The notes under the pieces are model-generated. The model was given only the letters and a program-made list of their open reading frames with translations. It did no database searches and had not been told where the DNA came from. A DNA stretch of 64,000 nucleotides from Paenibacillus thiaminolyticus (lineage in GTDB: Bacteria; Bacillota; Bacilli; Paenibacillales; Paenibacillaceae). Positions 17,872 to 27,380 of the stretch are shown one piece after another. The DNA lies in NCBI RefSeq assembly GCF_007066085.1, contig NZ_CP041405.1:5797501-5861500 (forward strand), in the 5' to 3' direction. Every line of letters starts with the position of its first letter. Position 1 is the stretch's first letter. Both the position numbers and the translations under genes were made by a program.

Positions 17872-18942
17872 TTACCGCTTGTTTTGCCCCTGCACCTGGT
17901 CTCCCCGAACCGGCTCGCTTCCATCCTCGAACCGGATCCGAAGCGACGCCCCTTCCTCCAGGGAAGGGCTGTCGGACACCTGGAAGTGGATATGGGCATC
18001 CGATGATTTGCCGGAATTGCCGCACAGGCCAAGCCGATCGCCCTGCTTCACCGTATCGCCTTCCTTCACAACAATGGAGTCCTTTTTGAAATGGGCCAGC
18101 ACGCTGTATTCGCCGTTGCCGTGATCGATGACGACGTGATTGCCTGCTGCTTCCTCCGTTAGCGGCTTGTCGAACGGCACATTGTCCGGATGCCCGTCCA
18201 TTACCTTGACTACCTTGCCGCCAAGCGGTGCCACGACGGGCTGCCCGAACGCGAAGTAGCTGGCGTTGTCCTTCGGATCTCCTTCCAGGCTGGCCCCGCC
18301 GCGCACGATGAACAAATCATACGCATACCGCTGCGCTGGATATTCATAATGATAGTTCAGCATCGTGTTGATTCCTCCCCAGGCGACCGTCCACTCCCCT
18401 TCGAACGGCATTCGGTAGACATGGCGCGTATACTTCTCATCCGTAGCCCGGGGGTCGGACGGTAGCAGGAGCAGGCCGTGAATCCGGCCTTCGTGCAGGA
18501 TGGCGGTCAAGTACATCTTGCCGTCCTCGCTGCTCCATACGTATGTGTCCGTGCCGTTTGCCGCAAGCCGTGAGATTTGAACCGGAGTCTCTCCCTTTTT
18601 CCAGGCTCGGCGAAGCAGCTTATCGATATCCTCCGCGGTTACTTTCTCCTGGAACTCCGGCGAGAAATGCTCATACAGCTTGGAACCCTCATGAGCGGCG
18701 ATCCAGCCGCTGACATCATCGCCGTTCAACGCCTCTTGGACCTGCGTCTCTAGCCCCTCTGTTTTTTGCTGCGGCTGTTCGTGAGCTTTTCGGTTCTCAC
18801 CGGAATCCGGTTCCTTTTCCTTGACAATGCCGGCCTCCTCCGCCGGATTCTCCTTCTGACTGCCTGTATTCCCCGCGCAACCGCTCATGGCGGTTACGGA
18901 CAAGAAGGCTAACATGCATACGGCGAGAGATCGTTTCTTCAT
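17872..18942 (-). CDS. M23-family peptidase lipoprotein
   Basis: A 356-residue predicted lipoprotein: basic start, hydrophobic stretch and lipobox AMSGC (Cys22), then an E/K/Q-rich linker. A region at about 70-160 resembles DUF3887. The C-terminal part is an LytM/M23-like beta domain: RYAYDL with a possible zinc Asp, GKVVKVMDG, NHVVIDHGNGEYSVLAHF, GNSGKSSDAHIHFQV with the HxH pair. The usual HxxxD form of the first zinc site is not obvious, so peptidase activity is plausible but not assured. AAGGAAG precedes the ATG. It is divergent from a two-component system. Confidence 0.82.
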   Translation of the reverse strand: MKKRSLAVCMLAFLSVTAMSGCAGNTGSQKENPAEEAGIVKEKEPDSGENRKAHEQPQQKTEGLETQVQEALNGDDVSGWIAAHEGSKLYEHFSPEFQEKVTAEDIDKLLRRAWKKGETPVQISRLAANGTDTYVWSSEDGKMYLTAILHEGRIHGLLLLPSDPRATDEKYTRHVYRMPFEGEWTVAWGGINTMLNYHYEYPAQRYAYDLFIVRGGASLEGDPKDNASYFAFGQPVVAPLGGKVVKVMDGHPDNVPFDKPLTEEAAGNHVVIDHGNGEYSVLAHFKKDSIVVKEGDTVKQGDRLGLCGNSGKSSDAHIHFQVSDSPSLEEGASLRIRFEDGSEPVRGDQVQGQNKR

Positions 18943-19066
18943 CGGTCATCTTCCTTTCTTGGTCTGTCCCCTGCTTACATCATAGATCTCCGGATTGAAC
19001 TCCACCGTAACGCCAGTTCATTTTTAGCTTAACTATGATGTCCATCCTGCCGGAAAGCGGGAGTCC

Positions 19067-19121
19067 GTTAAGATTGCGTTAAGGTTGCGTTCGAACCGGA
19101 GACAGGCGGGCATGGTACAAT
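19067..19121 (+). promoter_or_regulatory. Promoter with 11-bp direct repeats upstream of the response-regulator gene
   Basis: GTTAAGATTGC (19067-19077) and GTTAAGGTTGC (19078-19088) are tandem 11-mers, with a weaker third unit GTTCGAACCGG. TACAAT (19116-19121) is a good -10, but no -35 fits 17 bases upstream. This is the usual layout of an OmpR/PhoB-type activator site covering a poor -35. Confidence 0.6.
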
Positions 19122-19180
19122 GAAATGAAAGCAAAACAGGGAGTCGCGGATACATAGCTGCTAAGGAGGAATACGGCAAG

Positions 19181-19945
19181 ATGAATATATATGAAGGCCG
19201 AATTTTGATCGTGGAAGACGACTCCGCCATTGGCAAAATGGTGAGAACGGTCCTTGGGAAGGAGGGGTTTACGGATGTGGTATGCGTAGCAAGTGGAGAA
19301 GAGGCTGTCCGGTATTGCGCCAGCCACCCCGTCCATTTGATCGTGCTGGATGTGATGCTTCCCGGAAAAAGCGGCTTCGAGCTGGCTCCGTTCCTGCGTG
19401 AGGCGACCGATGCCCCGATTATATTCGTGACGGCCCGGACGACGGATTTGGACAAGTTGACCGGCTTTGCGCTAGGCGGGGACGATTATATGACGAAGCC
19501 GTTCAACCCGTTGGAACTGGCGGCGCGGGTCAAGGCGCAGCTCAAGCGTTATCTGGCATCGGCGGGGAAGCCGGCTCCGGAACCGAAGGCGGCTCCGGCC
19601 GCCCGCTATGTCTATGGAAGATTCTCGGTCGACGAGGCGGCTGGCGAGCTCCGGGTCGACGGAATCCCGGTGGAATGTCCGGCGATGGTGTTCCAGCTGC
19701 TGCTGTTCTTCTGCCGGCATCCGAACCGGATGTTCACGAGGCAGGAGCTGTATGAACGGGTATGGGGCTGCGACGCGATGAGCGATGACAATACCGTCAT
19801 GGTCCATATCCACCGCATCCGCGAACGGATCGAAGAAGTGCCGGGGAGGCCCCGCCTCCTCGTCACGGTGCGCGGCATGGGCTACAAGCTGGTGCCGCCG
19901 GAGCAGGACGGCGGCGGACGGTCAAGCGGGAGGCCCGGCCTATGA
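19181..19945 (+). CDS. OmpR-family response regulator
   Basis: A 254-residue two-domain regulator. The receiver has the acidic pair in VEDDSA, the phospho-acceptor Asp in LIVLDVMLPGKSG and Lys in MTKPFNPLEL. After a short Ala/Pro linker comes a winged-helix DNA-binding domain (FTRQELYERVWGCD, TVMVHIHRIRERIE, VRGMGYKL). AAGGAGG precedes the ATG. It overlaps the kinase gene by 4 bases. The 11-bp repeats at its promoter suggest autoregulation, and the divergent M23 lipoprotein gene is a likely second target. Confidence 0.93.
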   Translation: MNIYEGRILIVEDDSAIGKMVRTVLGKEGFTDVVCVASGEEAVRYCASHPVHLIVLDVMLPGKSGFELAPFLREATDAPIIFVTARTTDLDKLTGFALGGDDYMTKPFNPLELAARVKAQLKRYLASAGKPAPEPKAAPAARYVYGRFSVDEAAGELRVDGIPVECPAMVFQLLLFFCRHPNRMFTRQELYERVWGCDAMSDDNTVMVHIHRIRERIEEVPGRPRLLVTVRGMGYKLVPPEQDGGGRSSGRPGL

Positions 19946-21705
19946 AATCGGGCAGACGGCTGGCTTGGCATTACGCATCGCAATGGCTCTTAATCGGCGC
20001 GATGCTGCTCGGCTGCATGTTTGCGGCTTTCCTATGGGTCGCCGATCGGATGAGCGCGTTAGATATGAGCCGCAATCTGCCAACCAGCCAACTGACCCGG
20101 ATTGTCGAATCGGTGGAGGTGACTCAGCAGGGGCGGGTTGTCTGGCCTGACGAGGTGCTCCAGCGGCTGACCTCGAGCGGGGGCTGGCTGCAGGTGCTGA
20201 ATGAGGACGGCAAGGTAATCGATTCCTTCAATGCGCCCAGCGACATGCCGGCCCAGTATGCGCCGGGAGAAGCTGTCGCCTACGTGCATAGGGAGCTGCC
20301 TAGCAAGTACGGCATCTTTATTTATATTCGTTCCGTCGGCGGCCGCAACATTACGCTATTATACGGGGCTTACCCGCCGCAATCGCAGCTGCTGGATGAA
20401 TGGCTGGCCTCACGGGAGGAAGGGGTTCCGTCCGTGGAATCCGTCCGCAAGCTCCTGGTGCCGCATGATGCATGGGTGACCCGCCTGAATGCCGCCGGCC
20501 GCACACTAGAATCCTGGAACAAGCCCGCAGACGTTGCCGAGCGGCTGACGCTGCAGGAGATTGCGCTGCGGTCGCTGCAGCCGGAGCATTATGCCCATTT
20601 GCTTGCGTACCGGTACAATCCGGCAACAGGCGACACGTGGGTGCTGCAAATGCCCCATCAGACGGAGGGAGCGCCGCTGACTGCAGCCGGCTTCCGTATC
20701 GCTTCCTATCAGGATATTTTTCTGCTTGCCATCGGGGGCGTTGTCGCGACGATGATCTTTGTGTTTCTGTTCATGGCCTGGTGGCAGAGCACCCGGCTTG
20801 CCCGGCCCCAGCTACATGTCATGCGTTGGACGGAGCGAATCGCGGACGGCATCTATGAAGAGCCGGCCGACCATCGCGGGCTTCCGCGTTCGGAGCGGCG
20901 CAGCGGCAAGTTGAAGCGGAATTACCGCATTTATGAAGACGTCATGCAGGCCCTCCGCCAGCTTGCTTCCCGGCTCCGCTCCGCCGAGGAGGAGCGCCGG
21001 CAGCATGACCGGCAGCGCGAGGAGTGGCTTGCGGGTCTGTCCCATGATCTGAAGACGCCGCTTGCCTCTATCGTAGGCTACGCACGCATGCTGGAGGCGA
21101 AGCAGTACGATTGGTCGCGGGAAGAGGTGGCCGAATTCGCCAGCGTCATGACCGAGAAGGCCGAATGGATGGATCAACTGCTGCAGGACTTGAATCTCAC
21201 CTACCGGCTGCAGAGCGGAAGTCTGCCGCTGCAGAGAGAGCGTCTATGTCTCGATGCATGGCTGGAGGAGACGCTGGACGACATTCTCGATCTGCGGCAG
21301 CATCCGAAGGCGCTCATACACTATCAGCGGCCGGATATTCCGGTATGGTTCTCGTTCGATCCGAGATATTTTCGCAGAATTATAGAAAATATTTGCATGA
21401 ATGCTTTTCTCCACAATCCGCCTGGTACAGCGTTGGCAATCTCTTTTCTTGCCCGCGATGGCGTGGAGGCGTTGGAATTCCGGGACGACGGCGCGGGCAT
21501 GGATGCGGAGACGCTTCGTCATTTGTTCACGCGCTATTACCGCGGCCTGTCTACCGATCGGGCGGCCGAAGGCAGCGGCTTGGGGATGGCGATCTCGAGA
21601 CAATTGGCCGAAGCGCATGGCTGCACTCTGGAGGCAAGCAGCGAGCCGGGCGGAGGAACGGTCATTCTATTATCTCTTCCTGGTGCGGAGCATCGAAAAA
21701 TATAG
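19942..21705 (+). CDS. Sensor histidine kinase
   Basis: A 587-residue membrane kinase. A first transmembrane helix lies at about 12-34, then a large extracytoplasmic sensor region, a second helix at about 254-278 and a HAMP-like segment. The dimerisation/phospho-acceptor helix has LSHDLKTPLASIVGY. The ATPase domain has N, G1 and G2 boxes (NICMNAFLHNP, DDGAGMD, GSGLGMAI). It pairs with the regulator just upstream. The neighbouring M23 lipoprotein hints at a cell-envelope signal; the actual stimulus is unknown. Confidence 0.93.
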   Translation: MKSGRRLAWHYASQWLLIGAMLLGCMFAAFLWVADRMSALDMSRNLPTSQLTRIVESVEVTQQGRVVWPDEVLQRLTSSGGWLQVLNEDGKVIDSFNAPSDMPAQYAPGEAVAYVHRELPSKYGIFIYIRSVGGRNITLLYGAYPPQSQLLDEWLASREEGVPSVESVRKLLVPHDAWVTRLNAAGRTLESWNKPADVAERLTLQEIALRSLQPEHYAHLLAYRYNPATGDTWVLQMPHQTEGAPLTAAGFRIASYQDIFLLAIGGVVATMIFVFLFMAWWQSTRLARPQLHVMRWTERIADGIYEEPADHRGLPRSERRSGKLKRNYRIYEDVMQALRQLASRLRSAEEERRQHDRQREEWLAGLSHDLKTPLASIVGYARMLEAKQYDWSREEVAEFASVMTEKAEWMDQLLQDLNLTYRLQSGSLPLQRERLCLDAWLEETLDDILDLRQHPKALIHYQRPDIPVWFSFDPRYFRRIIENICMNAFLHNPPGTALAISFLARDGVEALEFRDDGAGMDAETLRHLFTRYYRGLSTDRAAEGSGLGMAISRQLAEAHGCTLEASSEPGGGTVILLSLPGAEHRKI

Positions 21706-21798
21706 TTCTATCTCATAGAATGCCCTCATAGATTCTACTAAATGCACTCTCGCAATGGATTGAGAGAGTGAGACAGCAGGATAAAGGAGGGCATTTCT

Positions 21799-23106
21799 AT
21801 GTTCCGCACGGTCAATATTGCCAAATGGAAGCAGAAGTGGATGCAGACGCTGCTCATGGGACGCACATTTCTGCTATTATCGATTGCTTCTGCCATGTTT
21901 TTTATCGTGCTTGGGCTGGGAGGATTGCTGGAACAGAAGCTGGATTCATCGCCGCTTGCTTCGATGAAGGGAGTCGCGGCGCAGCTGTCCAGCCGCCTGT
22001 TTGTCGATATGCTTGCGATGGAAATGCCGAATCTGCCCTCTGGAGAGGGGGAATCTTCCCTTACCCGGACACAGATTGCCCAATTCCTCGTACAGATGGC
22101 AACCAATGTGAATCCGCTTGATCCGAAATCGCTGCTCGCCGGAGAGGTTCCGGGACTGAACCGCGAACAAGCGATTCCGCTCCGGTTAGGCGTCGGGAAC
22201 CAATCGGCCAAGGGTCCGGTTGATTATCCTTCGCTTCCGGCGGAATCAACCTTGCCGGAGCACGGGGGAGAGCCGACAGACGATTCGGGCGGAGGGGCTC
22301 CGCCGCAGACGGAGACCGTGCAGCCGCAGGCCCCGTCGAATACGGAACGAAGCGGGTCAAGCTCTAATTTGAAAGATTACGTTTTTATCTATCATTCCCA
22401 TAACCGGGAATCGTGGAACCCGGAATTGAAGAAGGAGAGCGCGAATCCGAACGACCCCAAAATCAACGTGACGCTGGTCGGGAAGCATTTGCAGAAGGAG
22501 CTCCAGAAGCGGGGGATCGGAGCCGTTCATTCCAACCAGGACTATTCGTCGACGATCAAAGGGTATAGCTGGAACTATTCCTACAAATACTCGAAGCAAA
22601 CGGTAAAGCAGGCGATGGCAGAGCATCAGGATCTCCAATTTTTCTTCGACATCCACCGGGACGCGCTGCGCCGTAAAGATTCGACGGTCGAGATTGACGG
22701 GACCTCTTATGCCCAAGTTTATTTTGTCATCGGCCGCGGCAATCCCGATTGGAGAGATAACGAGAAGTTCGCCAAGGAGATTCATGACCGGCTGGAGAAC
22801 AAGTATCCCGGCATTTCAAGGGGAATCTGGGGCAAGTCGACGGCGCAAGGGAACGGAGAATACAACCAATCGTTGTCGCCGAACAGCGTAATTATGGAGA
22901 TCGGGGGCATCGACAATACGCTGGAGGAAAATTACCGCACCGCAGAGGTGTTGGCGGAGCTGATTACCGAGATCGTGCGCGAGAAGACGAACGCGAAGCC
23001 GGTGATGAAGCCCGAGCAGAAGGAACAGCAGCGTCAGGCGCCGGGCCAAGCGCCCGAACGGAATACGGCAAGCCGGAAGAACGCTCAGCCGGGGGCCAAT
23101 GGGTAA
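21799..23106 (+). CDS. spoIIP: Stage II sporulation protein P
   Basis: A 435-residue membrane-anchored N-acetylmuramoyl-L-alanine amidase/endopeptidase of the DMP complex that thins septal peptidoglycan during engulfment. A transmembrane segment lies at about 27-47. The SpoIIP domain occupies about 190-405, with YVFIYHSHNRESW (zinc His), FFFDIHRDALRR and VIMEIGGIDNTLEE (Glu). A Q/A/R-rich tail follows. AAAGGAGG precedes the ATG. An inverted repeat (CACTCTC/GAGAGTG, 21745-21770) lies in the leader. Normally next to gpr, here separated from it by accessory genes. Confidence 0.95.
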   Translation: MFRTVNIAKWKQKWMQTLLMGRTFLLLSIASAMFFIVLGLGGLLEQKLDSSPLASMKGVAAQLSSRLFVDMLAMEMPNLPSGEGESSLTRTQIAQFLVQMATNVNPLDPKSLLAGEVPGLNREQAIPLRLGVGNQSAKGPVDYPSLPAESTLPEHGGEPTDDSGGGAPPQTETVQPQAPSNTERSGSSSNLKDYVFIYHSHNRESWNPELKKESANPNDPKINVTLVGKHLQKELQKRGIGAVHSNQDYSSTIKGYSWNYSYKYSKQTVKQAMAEHQDLQFFFDIHRDALRRKDSTVEIDGTSYAQVYFVIGRGNPDWRDNEKFAKEIHDRLENKYPGISRGIWGKSTAQGNGEYNQSLSPNSVIMEIGGIDNTLEENYRTAEVLAELITEIVREKTNAKPVMKPEQKEQQRQAPGQAPERNTASRKNAQPGANG

Positions 23107-23166
23107 GGAACTGGAACGGCTTGAACGGATGGGCCGATGGAACAATGAGATAAGGAGGCTACCGCT

Positions 23167-23577
23167 ATGTCCCGCTTCGCGAAGCAGGTTGTAGGCATGA
23201 TGGTTCTGTTGGTTGTCGGCGTCTTCATCGGAATGGAGGTGACCTCCGTCAGCATCGAGCGGATATACGGTCCGGTCGATACGAACCGGAGCTCCGTCCC
23301 TGCCGATTCGGCATGGTCTGAACGGCCTGCTCAAGAGCCGCTTGCGAGCCCGGACGAACCGGCCCCCGTGCAGGCTGTGCAGGAGCGGGAAGCAGCGGTT
23401 CCGGCCATTCCGCCCCGGGAATGGCCGGCAGAAGCCGAACTGCCGCCGGCGCAAGGGCTTCCCCCTGTCCAGGATGCGGCGGTCAACAAGCTGGCCGATC
23501 AGACCGCGGGTTTGCTGCAGACTTTATCGCAGGCGGGCATCCGCGCCGTCGTCGGCTTATTCGATGGATTATTTTGA
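23167..23577 (+). CDS. yqxA: YqxA-like membrane protein (DUF3679)
   Basis: A 136-residue protein with one N-terminal transmembrane helix (about 8-25, MMVLLVVGVFIGMEV), then a proline-rich extracytoplasmic part and a short amphipathic tail (AVNKLADQTAGLLQTL). It sits between spoIIP and lepA like B. subtilis yqxA and probably shares spoIIP's transcript (60-base gap, AAGGAGG site). Its function is unknown; the sporulation link is by position. Confidence 0.8.
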   Translation: MSRFAKQVVGMMVLLVVGVFIGMEVTSVSIERIYGPVDTNRSSVPADSAWSERPAQEPLASPDEPAPVQAVQEREAAVPAIPPREWPAEAELPPAQGLPPVQDAAVNKLADQTAGLLQTLSQAGIRAVVGLFDGLF

Positions 23578-23636
23578 CGAACCCGGGCCCGGAACCGGCT
23601 GTTTTTCGACGCTGCGGCCCTATAATCGCCTTTTTA

Positions 23637-23665
23637 TTGCTGTTGCCCCCTCAATCCGTTATAAT
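23637..23665 (+). promoter_or_regulatory. Sigma-A promoter of lepA
   Basis: TTGCTG (23637-23642) and TATAAT (23660-23665) are 17 bases apart, 44 bases upstream of the lepA start. Confidence 0.8.
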
Positions 23666-23709
23666 GAATGAATTGAAACTTGGCTTAGTGGTGGGGGTAT
23701 GGAATACGA

Positions 23710-25530
23710 ATGACGGAATTGCTGTCACGACAAAAGAAGATTCGGAATTTTTGTATCATTGCGCATATTGACCACGGCAAGTCAACCCTTGCTGACCGGA
23801 TTCTTGAATATACGGGAGCGCTGGCCGCCCGGGAAATGCAGTCACAGGTCCTTGACAAAATGGATCTGGAGCGGGAGCGGGGAATTACGATCAAGCTCCA
23901 GGCAGTCCGCCTGACCTACAAGGCAGATGACGGAGAAGAGTATATTCTGAACCTGATCGATACTCCGGGCCACGTGGACTTCACGTATGAAGTGTCACGG
24001 AGCTTGGCAGCCTGCGAAGGCGCCCTGCTGGTCGTCGATGCGGCGCAAGGCATTGAAGCGCAGACACTGGCGAATGTCTATCTCGCGCTGGACAACAACC
24101 TGGAGATTCTCCCGGTCATCAACAAGATTGACCTGCCAAGCGCCGAACCGGACCGCGTCAAGCAGGAGATCGAGGACGTAATCGGGCTCGATTGCTCGAA
24201 TGCGGTGCTGGCGTCCGCCAAGTCGGGCATCGGCATCCGCGAGATCCTCGAGCAGATTGTAAGGGAAGTGCCGGCGCCGACCGGGGATCCGGAGGAGCCG
24301 CTGAAGGCGCTTATCTTCGATTCCCATTATGATCCGTACAAAGGCGTCATCGTCTATGTCCGGGTCGTCAACGGCTCCATCCGCGCGGGCAGCAAGATTA
24401 AGATGATGGCAACGAACAAGACGTTCGAAGTTATTGAGGTGGGTGCGTTCAAGCCCCGCATGACCATCATCGACGAGCTGAACGTGGGCGATGTCGGCTT
24501 CGTCGTCGCCGGGATCAAAAACGTAGGCGATACGCGCGTCGGGGATACGGTCACCGATGCGAAGCGTCCGACCGCCGAACCGCTCCCGGGGTACCGCCGC
24601 ATCAACCCGATGGTATTCTGCGGGCTGTATCCGATTGATACGTCGGACTACAATGATTTGCGTGAAGCATTGGAGAAGCTGCAGCTGAATGACGCTTCGC
24701 TCTCCTTCGAGCCGGAGACCTCATCGGCGCTCGGCTTCGGCTTCCGCTGCGGCTTCCTCGGCTTGCTCCACATGGAGATTATTCAGGAGCGCATCGAGCG
24801 CGAATTCAATATTCCGCTCATTACGACGGCGCCAAGCGTTATCTACCATGTGACGCTGACGAGCGGGGAGCAGCTGACGATCGATAACCCGTCGAACTAC
24901 CCGGATCAGAGCAAGCTCGACTATGTCGAGGAGCCATACGTCAAGGCGTCCATCATCGTCCCGAACGATTTCGTCGGCGCGATTATGGAGCTATGCCAGG
25001 GCAAGCGCGGCGAATTCGTGGATATGCAATATCTCGACACGACCCGGGTTACGATTACGTACCAGATTCCGTTGTCCGAGATCGTATACGATTTCTTCGA
25101 TCAGCTGAAGTCCAGCACACGCGGCTATGCTTCGTTCGACTACGAGCTATCAGGCTACCGCAAATCGAACCTTGTTAAGATGGACATTTTGCTCAACAAC
25201 GAGCAGGTCGATGCCTTGTCGGTCATCGTGCATAAGGATCGGGCGTACCATCGGGGCAAGCTGCTGTGCGAGAAGCTGCGCGAGCTGATACCGCGCCAGA
25301 TGTTCGAAGTGCCGGTCCAAGCGGCCATCGGAACGAAGATCGTCGCCCGCGAGACGGTCAAGGCGATGCGCAAGAATGTCTTGGCCAAATGTTACGGGGG
25401 GGACATCTCCCGGAAGCGGAAGCTGCTGGAGAAGCAGAAGGAAGGTAAGAAGCGCATGAAGCAGGTCGGCAGCGTGGAAGTGCCTCAGGAAGCGTTCATG
25501 GCCGTGCTTAAAATTGATGATAGTAAGTAG
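23710..25530 (+). CDS. lepA: Elongation factor 4 (LepA)
   Basis: A 606-residue translational GTPase. The G motifs are clear: [10 protein letters not shown] (G1), DTPGHVDF (G3), NKIDLPSA (G4), with EF-G-like domains II, III and V and the LepA-specific C-terminal domain ([37 protein letters not shown]). LepA binds ribosomes and affects initiation and translocation under stress. It has its own promoter. The order yqxA-lepA-hemW-hrcA is conserved in Bacillus. Confidence 0.97.
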   Translation: MTELLSRQKKIRNFCIIAHIDHGKSTLADRILEYTGALAAREMQSQVLDKMDLERERGITIKLQAVRLTYKADDGEEYILNLIDTPGHVDFTYEVSRSLAACEGALLVVDAAQGIEAQTLANVYLALDNNLEILPVINKIDLPSAEPDRVKQEIEDVIGLDCSNAVLASAKSGIGIREILEQIVREVPAPTGDPEEPLKALIFDSHYDPYKGVIVYVRVVNGSIRAGSKIKMMATNKTFEVIEVGAFKPRMTIIDELNVGDVGFVVAGIKNVGDTRVGDTVTDAKRPTAEPLPGYRRINPMVFCGLYPIDTSDYNDLREALEKLQLNDASLSFEPETSSALGFGFRCGFLGLLHMEIIQERIEREFNIPLITTAPSVIYHVTLTSGEQLTIDNPSNYPDQSKLDYVEEPYVKASIIVPNDFVGAIMELCQGKRGEFVDMQYLDTTRVTITYQIPLSEIVYDFFDQLKSSTRGYASFDYELSGYRKSNLVKMDILLNNEQVDALSVIVHKDRAYHRGKLLCEKLRELIPRQMFEVPVQAAIGTKIVARETVKAMRKNVLAKCYGGDISRKRKLLEKQKEGKKRMKQVGSVEVPQEAFMAVLKIDDSK

Positions 25531-25531
25531 C

Positions 25532-25561
25532 GGGAGGGGGCGGATGCTCCCTCTTTTTTCA
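25532..25561 (+). terminator. Terminator after lepA
   Basis: GGGAG and CTCCC (25532-25550) form a short stem followed by TCTTTTTT. It lies between lepA and hemW and may act as a partial stop. Confidence 0.65.
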
Positions 25562-25605
25562 GAGAAGATACTTAAGATAGAAGCAGGAAATGGGAGGGAC
25601 TATGC

Positions 25606-26817
25606 ATGACACGGAACGAACGAAGCGAAGGGGCTCATCCTTCATCTGAAGGCCGCGCTCCGCGCGCGGTCTATATCCACATCCCGTTCTGCACGAATAA
25701 ATGCCACTATTGCGATTTTAATTCCTATGTGCTTAAGGGGCAGCCGGTGATGGACTACCTGAGAGCGCTGGAGCACGAAATGGAGCATACCGTTCAACAA
25801 CATCCCCCCGGGGTGATTGATTCGATATTCGTCGGCGGAGGGACGCCGACCGTATTGACGCCGGAGCAGATGGATTATTTTTTGACGTCGGTGCGGCGCG
25901 CCTTTCCGCAGTGGAGCCCGGATATCGAGTTCACGATGGAAGCCAATCCCGGCACAACCGATGCGGACAAGCTGCAGGTCATGCGGGAGGGCGGCGTGAA
26001 CCGGATCAGCTTCGGAGTCCAATCCTTCAACAATGATCTATTGACCGGCATCGGCCGCATCCATAATACGGACGACGTCTACCGGAGCATCGACAACGCG
26101 AAGCGCGCCGGATTCGCCAATATGTCCATCGACCTGATGTTCGGCCTGCCCAACCAGACGGTCGAGATGGTAGGGCATAGCGTCGAGAAAGCGTTGGAGC
26201 TCGATCTCCCTCATCTGTCCATTTACAGCCTGAAGGTGGAAGAGAACACGCTGTTCCATGCGATGTACCACCGCAATGAGCTGCCGCTTCCGAGCGAAGA
26301 GGACGAGCTGGATATGTATATGCTCATCATGGATCGGATGAAGGCGGCCGGCTATGAGCAGTACGAGATCAGCAACTTCGCGCGGCCGGGCTACGCGAGC
26401 CGGCATAATGCGACCTATTGGCGCAATGAGGACTATTACGGCCTCGGCGCTGGCGCGCATGGATATGTCGGCCGGCAGCGGCATCTGAACATCAAGGGCG
26501 TCACTCCGTATAATGACGCCTGCAAGCAAGGCTTGCCGCGGCTGGATTCATTTCGGGTCGAGGAAGCGGAAGCGATGGAAGATTTCATGATGGTCGGCCT
26601 GCGGATGCTGGAAGGGATCTGCATTGAGCGCTTCTCGGAGCAATTCAATGGCGCACTGCTCGACAAAGTGTTCGCTCAGCCGATCAAGCGGCTGCTGAAG
26701 AAGGGGCTGCTGGAGCCGACGGAAGCGGGCTATCGGCTGACAGAGCAGGGGCTGTTGTTCGGCAATGATGTGTTCGCCGCCTTCGTCGGCGCGCTGGCTC
26801 AAGGAACGAAGCAATAA
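25606..26817 (+). CDS. hemW: Radical SAM heme chaperone HemW
   Basis: A 403-residue protein of the HemN/HemW group. The radical SAM cysteines are C-x3-C-x2-C in FCTNKCHYCDF. The HNATYW motif near residue 267 is the HNxxYW heme-binding motif that marks HemW rather than coproporphyrinogen dehydrogenase HemN. HemW inserts heme into respiratory proteins in the species studied. GGGAGG precedes the ATG. It keeps the lepA-hemW order of Bacillus. Confidence 0.93.
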   Translation: MTRNERSEGAHPSSEGRAPRAVYIHIPFCTNKCHYCDFNSYVLKGQPVMDYLRALEHEMEHTVQQHPPGVIDSIFVGGGTPTVLTPEQMDYFLTSVRRAFPQWSPDIEFTMEANPGTTDADKLQVMREGGVNRISFGVQSFNNDLLTGIGRIHNTDDVYRSIDNAKRAGFANMSIDLMFGLPNQTVEMVGHSVEKALELDLPHLSIYSLKVEENTLFHAMYHRNELPLPSEEDELDMYMLIMDRMKAAGYEQYEISNFARPGYASRHNATYWRNEDYYGLGAGAHGYVGRQRHLNIKGVTPYNDACKQGLPRLDSFRVEEAEAMEDFMMVGLRMLEGICIERFSEQFNGALLDKVFAQPIKRLLKKGLLEPTEAGYRLTEQGLLFGNDVFAAFVGALAQGTKQ

Positions 26818-26872
26818 GGTAACCAAGCAATAAGATGACGATAAAAGAACGGCAGGCATACGGCCGCAGGCG

Positions 26873-26912
26873 ACCGCCGCAACTTGAGCGAATCAGGTTG
26901 CGGCGGTTGTGT
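26873..26912. terminator. Strong hairpin downstream of hemW
   Basis: ACCGCCGCAAC (26873-26883) pairs perfectly with GTTGCGGCGGT (26897-26907), and the loop-side TGA/TCA adds more pairs; TGTGTT follows. It separates hemW from the convergent small gene. Confidence 0.75.
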
Positions 26913-26936
26913 TATATGTACGGCTCGCAGCGGGGG

Positions 26937-27119
26937 CTAGCGCTTCAGCAGTAAACGCATGAAGAGGGAGACGGCGAATCCCATGAACAGCGAGCCGACA
27001 AGCACACCTGCGAATGTGAACACGATGTCGCCCATCGAAGGCTCGATCATTTGCGGAATCACGAACATGGAGCCAATGACCGCAAAGAACGCGGTAATGA
27101 ACAACACTCTTTTTGTCAT
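26937..27119 (-). CDS. Small two-helix membrane protein, unknown
   Basis: A putative 60-residue protein with two hydrophobic helices (about 4-22 and 30-52) separated by EPSMGD and ending in a basic tail. The ATG at 27119 has AGGTGAG about 11 bases upstream on the minus strand. No family was recognised. Support is the hydrophobic pattern, the ribosome site and the terminator between it and hemW. A longer in-frame start at 27251 is possible but lacks support. Confidence 0.5.
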   Translation of the reverse strand: MTKRVLFITAFFAVIGSMFVIPQMIEPSMGDIVFTFAGVLVGSLFMGFAVSLFMRLLLKR

Positions 27120-27303
27120 ATCGATCTTACTCACCTGCCTTCTGATGACACGATGCGTTATTGCTAGTATGTCCCGGGCAAGCGGAGTCATGTACCGTAT
27201 GCATAGGTTTCGCCTTGTGGCGTCCGTCTCAAGGCCGGCAGTAGGAATCAATGAGGGCGCAGGCGCTAGAGTGTGGCGGCTTGGAGGGAAGGGAAAATTC
27301 CCC

Positions 27304-27332
27304 TTGAAAAACTATGCATCATATTGTATATT
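27304..27332 (+). promoter_or_regulatory. Sigma-A promoter of the GNAT gene
   Basis: TTGAAA (27304-27309) and TATATT (27327-27332) are 17 bases apart. An AT-rich stretch surrounds them. Confidence 0.7.
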
Positions 27333-27380
27333 CATACGTAAATCACAATGTGAGGCAGGTCACACTCGGAGGGACTCAAC

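Noticed and set aside
27304..27345. Possible ARG box at the GNAT promoter
   Set aside because: TGTATATTCATAC only partly fits the arginine-repressor consensus and no second half-site is found; not strong enough to call.
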